From: Lachnospiraceae bacterium
GTDB taxonomy: Bacteria > Bacillota > Clostridia > Lachnospirales > Lachnospiraceae
NCBI GenBank assembly: GCA_014804755.1
Contig: JAAUZE010000025.1
Location: forward strand, 62,001-126,000
Length of the DNA stretch: 64,000 nt
Direction: 5' to 3'
A program made the translations under genes and the position numbers. The notes beneath the pieces were generated by a model, which was not told where the DNA came from, searched no databases, and saw only the letters and a program-made list of their open reading frames with translations. Each line of letters begins with the position of its first letter. Position 1 is the stretch's first letter. Shown here piece by piece: positions 17,596-26,344 of this stretch.

Positions 17596-17690
17596 AAAGA
17601 TTGGCGCGCATGCGCCAATCTTTCGAAGAATCGCTAACGCGATTCTTCTGGACGCAACTTAAAGTGCTTCGCACTTTTTGCAAACTCGCG
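17596..17690 (+). repeat. Triple-hairpin intergenic element after the glycyl-radical gene
   Basis: Begins at the stop codon. Hairpin 1 is AAAGATTGGCGC-GCAT-GCGCCAATCTTT (17596-17623), hairpin 2 GAAGAATCGC-TAAC-GCGATTCTTC (17625-17648), hairpin 3 AAAGTGC-TTC-GCACTTT (17661-17677), followed by TTGCAAACTCGCG. The first two have a clear homologue after hflX at 61.7 kb on the opposite strand. GCAAACTCGCG (17680-17690) recurs at 53286-53296. Confidence 0.75.
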
Positions 17691-17708
17691 TTTATGTAAA
17701 TTCATAAA

Positions 17709-17747
17709 AACAGCCTGTCGAATAACCATTCGACAGGCTGTTTTTTT
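17709..17747. terminator. Strong bidirectional terminator
   Basis: AACAGCCTGTCGAA (17709-17722) pairs perfectly with TTCGACAGGCTGTT (17729-17742) across a six-base loop, followed by T-runs on both strands. It separates the plus-strand glycyl-radical gene from the minus-strand GH5 gene that ends at 17751. Confidence 0.9.
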
Positions 17748-17750
17748 ATA

Positions 17751-18779
17751 TTATAGATATGTTATGATCTTATCCATGATCCGGCTCCGACAGGGATCGG
17801 TAATCCCAAAATCCTTCTCGCGGTATGTCCATGCTGCCCTGCCGATTTCGAACTTTTCAAAAACGGCGGAAATATCCGCATACCAGCGCAAGAGCCGCTC
17901 GTCAGGAACACGGTCAATGACGCCGTATTCGCCGCAGTAGATCGGCACGTCCACCTTTTCTGCCACATCAGCTGCAGCCTGCATTTCCCACTCCATATAA
18001 GATTTGTCGATCCGTTCTCCCGGGAAATCCGCCAATGCATATGCCAGACCCTTGTCCAGATTATCGAGCGTTTTACGATAATAGACTTCTTTGGAATCAG
18101 GATAATCCACCTCGCAGTCAGGGCTCATCTCGTCAATCCAATACGCTTTTTGATGCGTAAATACAAGCGGGTTATAATAATGGAAATTAAATACGATATT
18201 CTCGTCGTCCGGCTTTTCAAGCAGGGTAAGACCAAATATGCTGTTATTGAAAATGCCGCCGATCAACACAGGATTTTTTGGTGCAAACCGACGTACCTCC
18301 CGTATCGTCCGCATCGCAATCCCATTCCAGACCGTCGCATATTTTTGCTCGGTAATTTCGTTGAGCAGTTCAAACGCAATATGATCCGCTTTATCCGCAT
18401 AATGCCTGGCAATTTCACACCACATCGCTATAAAAATATTCTGATACTTCTCATTTTCAAAGAAGCCGCTCTCCTGCTCGCCCTTGTCAAACGAGAATCC
18501 CGGTGTCTTATGCAGATCAAGGATTATATTTAATCCGTACTTTTCACACCACTTCACGCAGCGGTCAAGATAGGTGAACGCATCCGCACGCACGGACATG
18601 TCGTCGCCGAGCATGATATTATAATCAAACGGCAGGCGCACATGATCGCAGCCCCATGATGCGATTTTTTCGATATCCTCCTCCTTTATAAAGTTTTCGA
18701 GATGCTCGTGTGCGTAATCCGACTGCGACAACCAGCCGCCAAGGTTCACGCCATGCTTGAATCCAACAAATTCTTTCAT
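17751..18779 (-). CDS. Glycoside hydrolase family 5 (cellulase-like)
   Basis: Retaining beta-glycanase of the GH5 TIM-barrel family, 342 residues. Begins FKHGVNLGGWLSQ. The acid/base glutamate is E141 in ELLNE and the nucleophile E284 in YCGEYG; HVRLPFDYN also matches. No signal peptide is seen, so it is probably cytosolic and acts on imported oligosaccharides. AGGAGG precedes the ATG. It follows the GH2 gene by about 20 bp and likely shares its promoter. Exact substrate (beta-glucan, mannan or other) cannot be told. Confidence 0.85.
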   Translation of the reverse strand: MKEFVGFKHGVNLGGWLSQSDYAHEHLENFIKEEDIEKIASWGCDHVRLPFDYNIMLGDDMSVRADAFTYLDRCVKWCEKYGLNIILDLHKTPGFSFDKGEQESGFFENEKYQNIFIAMWCEIARHYADKADHIAFELLNEITEQKYATVWNGIAMRTIREVRRFAPKNPVLIGGIFNNSIFGLTLLEKPDDENIVFNFHYYNPLVFTHQKAYWIDEMSPDCEVDYPDSKEVYYRKTLDNLDKGLAYALADFPGERIDKSYMEWEMQAAADVAEKVDVPIYCGEYGVIDRVPDERLLRWYADISAVFEKFEIGRAAWTYREKDFGITDPCRSRIMDKIITYL

Positions 18780-18799
18780 AAAGACCTCCTTTTCATATA

Positions 18800-20656
18800 T
18801 TAATCCACTGGATGAATCGCGCTCATCGCGTCCGCAATCCGTCCGGCGATCTCCCGCATCCGTTCCGCGTCCACCTTGCAGACTTTGCGGTCATAGGTAT
18901 AAAAACCGTTCGTCTCTTCCTCCACATCGCTGAGCTGCGTATAGACACAGCCGCATGCGCCGTCCGCAATGGCGGGCAGGATCATTTTTTCATACATATT
19001 GACGATCCGGTCCGTCAGTTCTTTCCGGCTCCGGCACTCTCCGTAGCCGTAATGCCCGACGTGGCTGTAACGATGCTTTCGCAGCGTATAGGCATAGCCG
19101 CCGCACTCGGAAACGATCAGCGGCCGCTCTGTTTTCGGAAGCCGGATCGTCTTAAAATACACATGCCTGCTCTCAAAATCGCTGAGCGTCTGACGAAACC
19201 AGCCCGACGTCGCATCGTACAGGCGGCTGTCATCCACGCTGCGCGCTGTCTCATACATGCGATCGCTCTCAAACTGCCCCCAGCCCTCATTAAAGATCGT
19301 ATAAGCGATGATGCAGGGGTGATCATAAAGCTGCATCAGCGTATCCTTCATATGCTGTTCAAAGATCATTTTCCTCCGCGGACTGCCGCCGCGCTTTTTA
19401 TCGTCCGCCTTCAACATGCCGAGCATCGGCAGCGCCGTGTCTCTGACAAAAGAATAATCTCCACTGTTTACCATATCCTGCATCACGAGCATTCCATGCA
19501 GATCGCAATAATGATAAAAGCATTCCGGCTCTACTTTAATATGCTTGCGCAGCATCCGGATACCCAGCTCTTTCATCCGCAGGATATCCCGCTCATATTC
19601 ACGCTCCTCGCCAGGCAGATAGATTCCCTCCGGGAAATAACCCTGATCCAGTACGCCGTGTAAGAAGACCGGTTCTCCGTTTAAGCAGACGCGCTGTACG
19701 CCCTGAATCTCACGGACCTCGATCGTACGCAGGGCAAAATAACTCTCAACCGTATCTTCCCCGACGGTCACGCTCATCGGATACAGATGCGGCGAATCCG
19801 GACTCCACAGACGCGGCGTGTAAGCATGCCCGTCTGCACAGGGCGTCCCAGCAAGTTCAATACGCATCCCGCTCTGTGCGAGCGTCTTCCTGTTCAGACA
19901 TTCCTGATATACGCGGACCGTTCCGTTTGACAGCGTCACTCTGACGGTAATGGGAATATCGGTATCCACACGATCATCCTGTATGTTCACGTTAAGCCGG
20001 ATTCCCGTCCGGTCGGGTTTCATTTGCATGGAACGGATGTACACATCCGGCACCGCCTCGATCCAGACGCTCTGCCAAATGCCGCTGACCGGCGTATACC
20101 ACATGCCGCCGCGCTTTTTACGCTGTTTACCGTACGGATAATCATGAGAAAGCGTATCTGTGACCATCACGCGCAGCTCATTTTCCTGTTCATGCCGTAC
20201 CGCCTCTGTAATATCAACCGTCCAAGCCAGATACCCGCCCTCATGCCGCGCCATCCTCTGCTCATTGACATAGACCTCCGCCACTTGATCGACGGCGCCA
20301 AAGTGCAGCAGGATCCGTTTTCCTTCAAATTGTTTCGGCAGCGTAAACGAACGCTGATAGGTAAGCCGCGCGCCGACACGACCGCGATAGCCCGACAGCT
20401 TGGACTGCGGCGGAAACGGCACAACGATCATTTGACCGTTACAGCTCCATACGCCGTTTAAGCTCATCCAGTCCGCACGTTTCATCTGCGGTCTGGGGTA
20501 TTCCGCCCAAACCGCGGCTTTTTTATTTTTTACCCGTAAAGATGTCTGTTCTCCCGCTTCGCTCATCAATGTGTGATGCCTGTTTCTCACATAACGATAC
20601 CCGCCAAACAGGGCCGCACCGGTCAAAGCAGATAAAAGCCACCATTTTTTCTTCAT
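18800..20656 (-). CDS. Glycoside hydrolase family 2 protein (beta-galactosidase/glucuronidase-like)
   Basis: Sugar-binding domain (about 50-190), immunoglobulin-like domain, then TIM barrel with acid/base E456 in FNEGWGQFE and nucleophile E517 in VSECGGYAY. 618 residues from the ATG at 20656, which has AGGAGG six bases upstream. The N-terminus MKKKWWLLSALTGAALFGG resembles a short signal anchor, unusual because most GH2 enzymes in this group are cytosolic, so it may sit at the membrane. Upstream gene of the GH2-GH5 pair. Substrate undetermined. Confidence 0.85.
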   Translation of the reverse strand: MKKKWWLLSALTGAALFGGYRYVRNRHHTLMSEAGEQTSLRVKNKKAAVWAEYPRPQMKRADWMSLNGVWSCNGQMIVVPFPPQSKLSGYRGRVGARLTYQRSFTLPKQFEGKRILLHFGAVDQVAEVYVNEQRMARHEGGYLAWTVDITEAVRHEQENELRVMVTDTLSHDYPYGKQRKKRGGMWYTPVSGIWQSVWIEAVPDVYIRSMQMKPDRTGIRLNVNIQDDRVDTDIPITVRVTLSNGTVRVYQECLNRKTLAQSGMRIELAGTPCADGHAYTPRLWSPDSPHLYPMSVTVGEDTVESYFALRTIEVREIQGVQRVCLNGEPVFLHGVLDQGYFPEGIYLPGEEREYERDILRMKELGIRMLRKHIKVEPECFYHYCDLHGMLVMQDMVNSGDYSFVRDTALPMLGMLKADDKKRGGSPRRKMIFEQHMKDTLMQLYDHPCIIAYTIFNEGWGQFESDRMYETARSVDDSRLYDATSGWFRQTLSDFESRHVYFKTIRLPKTERPLIVSECGGYAYTLRKHRYSHVGHYGYGECRSRKELTDRIVNMYEKMILPAIADGACGCVYTQLSDVEEETNGFYTYDRKVCKVDAERMREIAGRIADAMSAIHPVD

Positions 20657-20720
20657 TGTAAACCTCCTGCCACAGGATGTACCAGACACAATCGTTCTGC
20701 ATTGTGACGCAGTTGTTATT

Positions 20721-20749
20721 ATAATACCACACTTATGCCTGTGATGCAA
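20721..20749 (-). promoter_or_regulatory. Promoter of the GH2-GH5 operon
   Basis: On the minus strand TTGCAT (complement of 20744-20749), 17-base spacer, then TATTAT (20721-20726). It lies just below a terminator and about 65 bp upstream of the GH2 start. Confidence 0.5.
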
Positions 20750-20752
20750 AAA

Positions 20753-20784
20753 GGTGTCATAAGATTTTACAATCTTATGACACC
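20753..20784 (-). terminator. Terminator of the LytTR/hypothetical gene pair
   Basis: Perfect 14-bp stem GGTGTCATAAGATT / AATCTTATGACACC with four-base loop, followed on the minus strand by TTTTT. It lies 70 bp after the hypothetical gene that ends at 20854. Confidence 0.9.
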
Positions 20785-20853
20785 CAAAATATTCCATATG
20801 CAGCATATTATTCGGACATGCAGGTAAAGCTGATTTCTTCTTTCCGCGGTATC

Positions 20854-21489
20854 CTATAGAATCGCCGCAGCCCCCTGCTCTGCGCCTGTATCCGCCTCCT
20901 GCCGCTTGACATCTTCTTCCGTCTCCTTCCGCTTAGCCGCCTCGGCATCGGGATCGTCCATATCCATCAAAATCCGCTCTAATTGCTCCTCCACCGTCAG
21001 GACATCGTCGTCTTTCTGTATCACGCCGTCCTCCGCATAGCGGTTGTCCATCCACTCCGCATCCGCAATGCCTTTCTGTGCTTCTTCTTTCAAACGTTCT
21101 CCCCGCTTTGCACGCTGCTGCTCCCGCATTTCCTCCTGCACGGCGTCGATCCGCTCTATCAAACGATCCCATTCCTCAATCGTAAAGGACTGCGCGCCGA
21201 TCTGAAAGCTGGGCGCGATCTCACCTCTTTGCACCTTTTCATTCAGTTTTGCAATGATGTCCTGCATCTTTTGACGAAGCGTGCGCGTATCCGGCTCTAT
21301 CTCCAAATCCGGCTCTGCTTGGCCTCCCATGGCGTCTGCGCGCTTCTTTCCCGCGCCCTGCGCCTGCGTAAGGGAAGCCGAAAAATCCCCGCCTCCCTCT
21401 GCATTTGTCTGTGCGGCATTTGACATCTTCGCCCTGTTCGCCCACACGCCTTGGTACTGTATCCGATCCTGCATACTGTCCAGTGTCAT
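20854..21489 (-). CDS. Hypothetical protein, charged coiled-coil, LytTR partner
   Basis: 211-residue soluble protein with no signal or membrane segment. A Gly/Ala/Gln-rich N-terminus is followed by a helical core with SFQIGAQSFTIEEWDRLIER (about 94-113), then a very acidic and basic coil-forming tail. I do not recognise a characterised family. Its ATG overlaps the LytTR stop (ATGA), so the two are translated together, and a GCCGATAT box upstream of the pair hints at motility-sigma control. Confidence 0.7.
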   Translation of the reverse strand: MTLDSMQDRIQYQGVWANRAKMSNAAQTNAEGGGDFSASLTQAQGAGKKRADAMGGQAEPDLEIEPDTRTLRQKMQDIIAKLNEKVQRGEIAPSFQIGAQSFTIEEWDRLIERIDAVQEEMREQQRAKRGERLKEEAQKGIADAEWMDNRYAEDGVIQKDDDVLTVEEQLERILMDMDDPDAEAAKRKETEEDVKRQEADTGAEQGAAAIL

Positions 21490-21878
21490 GCTTCCATCTC
21501 CTTCACATTTTCTGCCTCTGTTGCCTTAGATAAAAACAGTTCAAATTGCTTTTTCACATAGGGATAACGCGGCTTCGGTACGGAAATCTGCTCTCCCGAA
21601 TTCAGGTAGCAGACATAACTACTGATGCGCCGGATGTAGCGCATATTGACAAGAAAGCTCCGGTGAACCCGCACAAAACCGAGTCCGTCCAGCTGCCGCT
21701 CGATCTCATCCAGTTTTCGGTAAATGCTGTAGGTCCGATCCGCCGTATGAAACAGATTTCTGTGTCGGTCGGTCTCCACATAAATGAGCGAATCTACCGT
21801 TATGAGTACACTTCCCTCAACGAAAGGGAACCGCAGCGTTTCCGCTGCTTTCTCATTTTCCTTTTTGACGACAGTCAT
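21486..21878 (-). CDS. LytTR DNA-binding domain protein
   Basis: 130-residue protein made of a single LytTR domain: LITVDSLIYVETDRHRNLFHT, then LDEIERQLDGLGFVRVHRSFLVNMRYI, and a YVCYLNSGEQISVPKPRY end. LytTR proteins bind direct repeats upstream of target genes; here the usual receiver domain is absent, so activity is not set by phosphorylation in cis. Encoded with the hypothetical coiled-coil protein. The start has GAAGGGG at a slightly long distance. Confidence 0.88.
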   Translation of the reverse strand: MTVVKKENEKAAETLRFPFVEGSVLITVDSLIYVETDRHRNLFHTADRTYSIYRKLDEIERQLDGLGFVRVHRSFLVNMRYIRRISSYVCYLNSGEQISVPKPRYPYVKKQFELFLSKATEAENVKEMEA

Positions 21879-21920
21879 TCTTTTTGTCCCCTTCCCACGG
21901 GCATCTAATTCTTATCTGTT

Positions 21921-21928
21921 ATATCGGC
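21921..21928 (-). promoter_or_regulatory. GCCGATAT, a possible sigma-D/sigma-28 -10 element
   Basis: Exact match on the minus strand to the Bacillus motility-sigma -10 consensus, about 43 bp before the LytTR start. No convincing TAAA -35 lies 14-16 bases upstream, and the 8-mer also occurs inside genes at 12099 and 56538. The rest of the 340-bp intergenic stretch 21879-22220 shows no gene. Confidence 0.3.
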
Positions 21929-22147
21929 TATTCTCCTTTGATTCTGTAACTATGTAGCATAAAAAGACTATTTCCTGCATTAAAATACCAGCATCTGTTT
22001 TTTCTTTTCCCCGGGCGGCTCTTTTTGATATGATCGCGGCGTGCCTGATCCCATCCCGCTTCCCTTCTATTCACCCTGTTTTTCTCCTTTACGCAATCCA
22101 ATATAACATTTATTATAAAATTATTTATGTTAAACATTAATTTTTTA

Positions 22148-22176
22148 TTTACTTGCATTGATTTTCATGATAGAAT
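22148..22176 (+). promoter_or_regulatory. Promoter of the DUF2975 operon
   Basis: TTTACT (22148-22153), 17 bases, then TAGAAT (22171-22176) preceded by TG at the extended -10 position. It is 45 bp upstream of the DUF2975 start. Confidence 0.5.
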
Positions 22177-22220
22177 CTCGATGATCAGAAAGCAGAACCA
22201 ATCAAGAAAGGAATGTAACA

Positions 22221-22763
22221 ATGTCTCCGCATCAACTAAAGATTCAAAGTACAAGCCGTTATATTGTTATCCTTCTTAAAACCGGACTGGTCATATTGAG
22301 CATTATTTCTATATTGGCGCTTGCAGCGATCGGCATTTTATTATTTTCTGCCGAACATACAAAAGCCTCTTTTCTTGCTGCTTTTCACGTTACGGCAAAC
22401 AACGGAACCATATTAGAAATTGCGCCGCGTCCACTTTTGATCATGTTTGTGTTCATGCTCGTTGACACCCTGTTGATCCTGGTTGCCATCCTCTTTGTTC
22501 ATGGCATTTTTTATGATCTTCAAGGCGGATGCACTCCGTTCACCCGGAAAAACACTACCCGTATCCAGATCGTCGCAGGTATCACGATCATCATAAGCAT
22601 TGTCGGAGGTTATTCCGACGCACTGGTGGATTATTATACGATTGGAGAACTGACTTGGCATATCAATGCCATCGGCCTGCTCAGCGGTCTGATCATTTAT
22701 TGTATTTCTTTTATTTTTCGTTATGGCTGCGATTTGCAGCAAGCATCAGATGAAACTTTGTGA
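22221..22763 (+). CDS. DUF2975 family membrane protein
   Basis: 180-residue protein with four predicted membrane helices (about 16-42, 72-95, 113-135 and 148-168). DUF2975 proteins are nearly always followed by a small YozG-type Xre regulator, as here. Function unknown; the pair is a conserved unit in Firmicutes. AAAGGAATG precedes the ATG. First gene of a four-gene plus-strand operon with different orientation from its surroundings. Confidence 0.85.
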   Translation: MSPHQLKIQSTSRYIVILLKTGLVILSIISILALAAIGILLFSAEHTKASFLAAFHVTANNGTILEIAPRPLLIMFVFMLVDTLLILVAILFVHGIFYDLQGGCTPFTRKNTTRIQIVAGITIIISIVGGYSDALVDYYTIGELTWHINAIGLLSGLIIYCISFIFRYGCDLQQASDETL

Positions 22764-22772
22764 GGTGGCAGA

Positions 22773-23003
22773 ATGCCTATTATTATGCGGCTGGACCGGG
22801 TTATGGCAGACAGAAAAATATCGTTAAAAGAATTATCAGAGAAGGTAGGTGTCGCAAATGTAAACCTATCTAAAATGAAGACCGGAAAAATCAGCGCAGT
22901 CCGCTTTTCCACTTTGGAAGCGATCTGTGAAGCCCTTGACTGCCAGCCCGGTGATATTCTGGAATATCAAAAGGATGACACGCCCAAACACTCTTGGGAC
23001 TAA
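22773..23003 (+). CDS. YozG-like Xre family regulator
   Basis: 76-residue helix-turn-helix protein: RLDRVMADRKISLKELSEKV, VNLSKMKTGK and STLEAICEALDCQPGDILEY, the classic small HTH that partners DUF2975. It probably autoregulates the operon. Nine bases separate it from the preceding stop, with GAGGTGG as ribosome binding site. Confidence 0.9.
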   Translation: MPIIMRLDRVMADRKISLKELSEKVGVANVNLSKMKTGKISAVRFSTLEAICEALDCQPGDILEYQKDDTPKHSWD

Positions 23004-23036
23004 ATAATGTTTATAAAATTCATAGGAGGAGTTCAC

Positions 23037-23351
23037 ATGAAAATCTGTGGAACGATTTTAGCGGTCCTCTATGCCTGCATCATGATATTGGCAGTCATAA
23101 AGGGAAACAAAAAAAGTATCTCTTCTGTCCTCATCGCAGGCGGCAGTTTATTGGTTTTGGCATACGGTTTTTTGAATTACTTTTTGAACCGGCATGCGAT
23201 CGTCCTATTAGTGATCGGAATTACCGGAATGGCCGCAATCTCAATCGGCGCGCTCATCAATGGAATCCGGCAAAATCACGTCCATATTTCTCATCATTTC
23301 ATCCGCCTGATCATAGAGGCCGTTGTGATCACACTTTGCGCAGTCGGCTGA
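23037..23351 (+). CDS. Small hydrophobic membrane protein
   Basis: 104 residues with four hydrophobic segments (about 3-18, 25-45, 49-69 and 83-103) and little else. The ATG at 23037 is chosen for its AGGAGG site; an ATG 30 bp upstream has none. No family recognised. It lies between the Xre gene and the CPBP protease gene in the same operon, so a shared membrane role is likely. Confidence 0.7.
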   Translation: MKICGTILAVLYACIMILAVIKGNKKSISSVLIAGGSLLVLAYGFLNYFLNRHAIVLLVIGITGMAAISIGALINGIRQNHVHISHHFIRLIIEAVVITLCAVG

Positions 23352-23373
23352 TCATGAAGGAGTCTGACAGGTT

Positions 23374-24045
23374 ATGAGTGAGTTCAGTATTTCAATAGGC
23401 AGTTCCCTCTTATGGGTCGGCCTCTATTTTGTTTTCATGCTTTTTTATACTTTTATGGATATTGCTGTCTGGAGAAAGGTTTTCCCAAAACATTCCGACA
23501 TAGCCAACCTGATCGCAATCGCTTTTTGTATCTGCGCTTTTCTCATGCTGCTCGGAAAAACAGGATATGAACCGCGTATTCTTTCTCATTTTACTTTATT
23601 GGGCTTTTTATTGTCAGTCTGCTGCTCCATTTTATTATTTATTGTATTAGACAGAGGGTTAGACCGGGTATTCGAATCCTTGTTTCCCCAAAGTGAAAAA
23701 GGTTATCAGGAAACGATTCAGCACCTAACAAATTCCTCTGCCGTAAGCTTCATTCAAGTCTGTCTTCTTGCACCCATGATAGAAGAAATCTTAATGCGGG
23801 GATTTTTGTTAAACGGTTTCATACCCCGTTACGGTACTGCTGCCGCACTGCTTTTATCCTCCATGCTTTTTGCCATTTTGCATTTCAACATGGTACAGAG
23901 CTTATCCGCATTCCTGTGCGGCATTGTGTTAGGGCTGCTCTATCTCACAACAGACTCTGTCCTCTGTTGTATCATCGCCCATTCCATTTATAATATCCTG
24001 TCCTGTGCCGCGATCCTGCACTCTGCATCCCCGTCTCCAAAATAA
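23374..24045 (+). CDS. CPBP family intramembrane metalloprotease
   Basis: 223-residue polytopic protein of the Abi/CAAX-protease family. Motif 1 is EEILMR (E137, E138, R142), motif 2 FAILHFN (H170), and motif 3 HSIYN near residue 201. Members cleave membrane peptides or, in some bacteria, give immunity to bacteriocins. Last gene of the DUF2975 operon; no bacteriocin gene is seen nearby. Confidence 0.88.
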   Translation: MSEFSISIGSSLLWVGLYFVFMLFYTFMDIAVWRKVFPKHSDIANLIAIAFCICAFLMLLGKTGYEPRILSHFTLLGFLLSVCCSILLFIVLDRGLDRVFESLFPQSEKGYQETIQHLTNSSAVSFIQVCLLAPMIEEILMRGFLLNGFIPRYGTAAALLLSSMLFAILHFNMVQSLSAFLCGIVLGLLYLTTDSVLCCIIAHSIYNILSCAAILHSASPSPK

Positions 24046-24069
24046 GCTCCTCGAACACTCCTGTTCATC

Positions 24070-24107
24070 AAAAAAAGCGCGGGATGCATGACTATGCCCC
24101 GCGCTTT
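24070..24107 (-). terminator. Terminator between CPBP operon and chemotaxis gene
   Basis: AAAGCGCGGG pairs with CCCGCGCTTT around a 13-nt loop; on the minus strand it is followed by seven T, serving the chemotaxis gene that ends at 24131. It may also act on the convergent plus-strand operon. Confidence 0.85.
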
Positions 24108-24130
24108 CGGAATCTTATCCCCCTTTACTC

Positions 24131-26260
24131 TCACTCCACTCTTAAGTGGCTGACCGCCTCATCAAGCTGTTCCGCTCCCGCCTGTAACAGGTGCACGGTC
24201 TTTTGCAATTCCTCTACCGCCTCTTTCTGCCGTCTCGCATTGCCTTCCACCTGCTGCGAATTCGCGCTTGTCTGCTCGGATACGGCGGAGATATTCATGA
24301 TCACGTTGACGGCTTCCGTTTTCGTGTTCTCAATCAGCTCCATGCCCTCCGTGATCTTTGAAAGATCTCCGACCATCATGCCGACGCGCGAATTGACATT
24401 GTTGAATGCATCCAAGGTATGCTGTAAGGAATCGCTCTGTGAGGCGACAATCTCGTTCGCCCGGTTCACGGAGTCCACGGTCTCGCCTGTCTGCCTCTGA
24501 ATCCGTTCCACGATGTCTCCAATCTGCTTCGCCGCTTCCAGTGACTGGTCGGCAAGCTTTCGTATCTCCTCCGCAACGACCGCAAATCCTCTTCCGGCCT
24601 CTCCTGCGCGCGCCGCCTCAATGGAGGCGTTCAGGGACAGCAGGTTCGTCTGTGACGCAATATCATTGATGATATTTGCAAAATCGCCAATCGACTTTGT
24701 CTGCTCGCTCAGCGACATAATATCCTTATGGATTGCTCCGGTAATATCCTCCGTTGCCTTTGACTTGAGGCTCAAGTCATCAATGACCTTCATACCGTCC
24801 GTGATCGTGCGGTTCGCATCCTCGGAAACCCGCGTAATCTCATCCGTATACTCATATACCGTACGGATCTGATCGGAAAGCGTCTGAATGTGATGTACGC
24901 AGTCTTGGGAATCCTGCGCCTGCTGCGTCACGCCATGCTCAATTTCGCCGATTGCAAGGGAAATCTCATTGCTGGAAACGATCAGTCGGTCCGTATTGTC
25001 ACCGACGAGCCCTGACGCATCCGTCACGGTCCCCATCACCTGCTTCACGCCCGCGATCAGTTGTCTGATACTCGTAATCATCTCCTCAATGCTGGAAGAT
25101 ATTTGCCCGAATTCATCTTTACGTTTCACATGCAGATCGACCGTAAAATCACCCTGCGCCGCGCGTCCGAGCGGGTCCGTGATATTGGATACTCCCTTGC
25201 TCAGCGTCCTTGAAAGCATGATACACATGACAACCGCCGCCGCAAACGCCACGAGCACGATCAAAAACGTAATGCGCTGTATTGTCTTGGCAGACTCCAA
25301 AAACAGGCTTGTTGGCACAAGCGTCGCAAGCATGGCTCCCGTTTCGCCGATTTTGGAATACGCAAACAGATATTTTCTGCCGTTCCAACTCGTCTCACTA
25401 TAACCTTCCGGTGTCTCGGCGTTCATTGCGTTCTGATAAACTGCAAGCTCACTGAACACCGGAATCGCTCCGTCCGCCGCTGTTTTTCCGCCATCCGTCC
25501 CGCAGTAAACCGTCTCGTTTCCGTCGGGCGCAATGAATACCGTATAGCTTCCCACACCGTTATCAAGCTCTGCCAACGCCTCATAAACCACATCTCTGTT
25601 AATATCTACCACTAAGATGAGATTCCCGCGGATATTGATCTTGCGCCATAGGCTGATCGCAAAATCTCCGCTTTCAAACGTATTCAGCTTATCCAAAACA
25701 CGCGCCTCCAGCGTCGGATGCGCTCCCATATATCCGTAATTTTCCGAAGCTGACGCAATGACCGCGCCGTCTGCGGACTCCGTAAACACCTCATATAGAT
25801 CCGAGGTCATAACGGCCGGCGTCGTCGATAAGCCCGTCATATGATCACTGATCAGATAGACATGGTAAACAAAATCCGAAATCGTCTGCAGGCTCAGGAT
25901 TCTGGACTGCACAACCCCTTTTGCGCTCATCTGCTCCTCTGTCATTTTATTTATGTCAAGATTCGGATTTAAGTAATAAGTCACCGTCTCATTCAACGTC
26001 ATCAGCTCGAGCATCCGGTCCTCCACCTGCTGTAAACCAAGCTCGAGATAACTGCCCTTCGCCGAGACCGTATCCACAAGCGATGTTTTTGCCTCATCCG
26101 TAACCGTACGTTTCGCTACCAGATAGGATACCGTTCCCAAGATCACGATCATCAGGATCAGCGCCATAAACGCCGCGATCATCTTCGTAATGATACTGTG
26201 AAAAGAGCCCCCTTTTCCCATGCTCTGTGTGTTCGGCATTCCCTGCTTTGTATTTGTCAT
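24131..26260 (-). CDS. Methyl-accepting chemotaxis protein
   Basis: Transmembrane chemoreceptor of 709 residues. TM1 lies near 22-48, an extracellular Cache-type sensor spans about 50-320, and TM2 near 325-350. HAMP follows, then a long cytoplasmic signalling domain with the hairpin tip [18 protein letters not shown] that docks CheA/CheW. Start at the ATG preceded by AAGGGGGG. Ligand unknown. Together with the FliD-like gene it suggests a motile organism. TATAAT on the minus strand at 26297-26302 is the probable -10. Confidence 0.93.
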   Translation of the reverse strand: MTNTKQGMPNTQSMGKGGSFHSIITKMIAAFMALILMIVILGTVSYLVAKRTVTDEAKTSLVDTVSAKGSYLELGLQQVEDRMLELMTLNETVTYYLNPNLDINKMTEEQMSAKGVVQSRILSLQTISDFVYHVYLISDHMTGLSTTPAVMTSDLYEVFTESADGAVIASASENYGYMGAHPTLEARVLDKLNTFESGDFAISLWRKINIRGNLILVVDINRDVVYEALAELDNGVGSYTVFIAPDGNETVYCGTDGGKTAADGAIPVFSELAVYQNAMNAETPEGYSETSWNGRKYLFAYSKIGETGAMLATLVPTSLFLESAKTIQRITFLIVLVAFAAAVVMCIMLSRTLSKGVSNITDPLGRAAQGDFTVDLHVKRKDEFGQISSSIEEMITSIRQLIAGVKQVMGTVTDASGLVGDNTDRLIVSSNEISLAIGEIEHGVTQQAQDSQDCVHHIQTLSDQIRTVYEYTDEITRVSEDANRTITDGMKVIDDLSLKSKATEDITGAIHKDIMSLSEQTKSIGDFANIINDIASQTNLLSLNASIEAARAGEAGRGFAVVAEEIRKLADQSLEAAKQIGDIVERIQRQTGETVDSVNRANEIVASQSDSLQHTLDAFNNVNSRVGMMVGDLSKITEGMELIENTKTEAVNVIMNISAVSEQTSANSQQVEGNARRQKEAVEELQKTVHLLQAGAEQLDEAVSHLRVE

Positions 26261-26344
26261 ATGTAGCCCCCCTTGTCCGAAACCTGCTCTTTTTTCATTA
26301 TAATCTTTTATCGAACATAAGAAAAGCATTTTCAGCGTTTTCGT

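Noticed and set aside
21928-22158. 76-codon open frame in the LytTR/DUF2975 gap
   Set aside because: Low-complexity composition, no ribosome binding site, and it overlaps the probable promoter of the DUF2975 operon.
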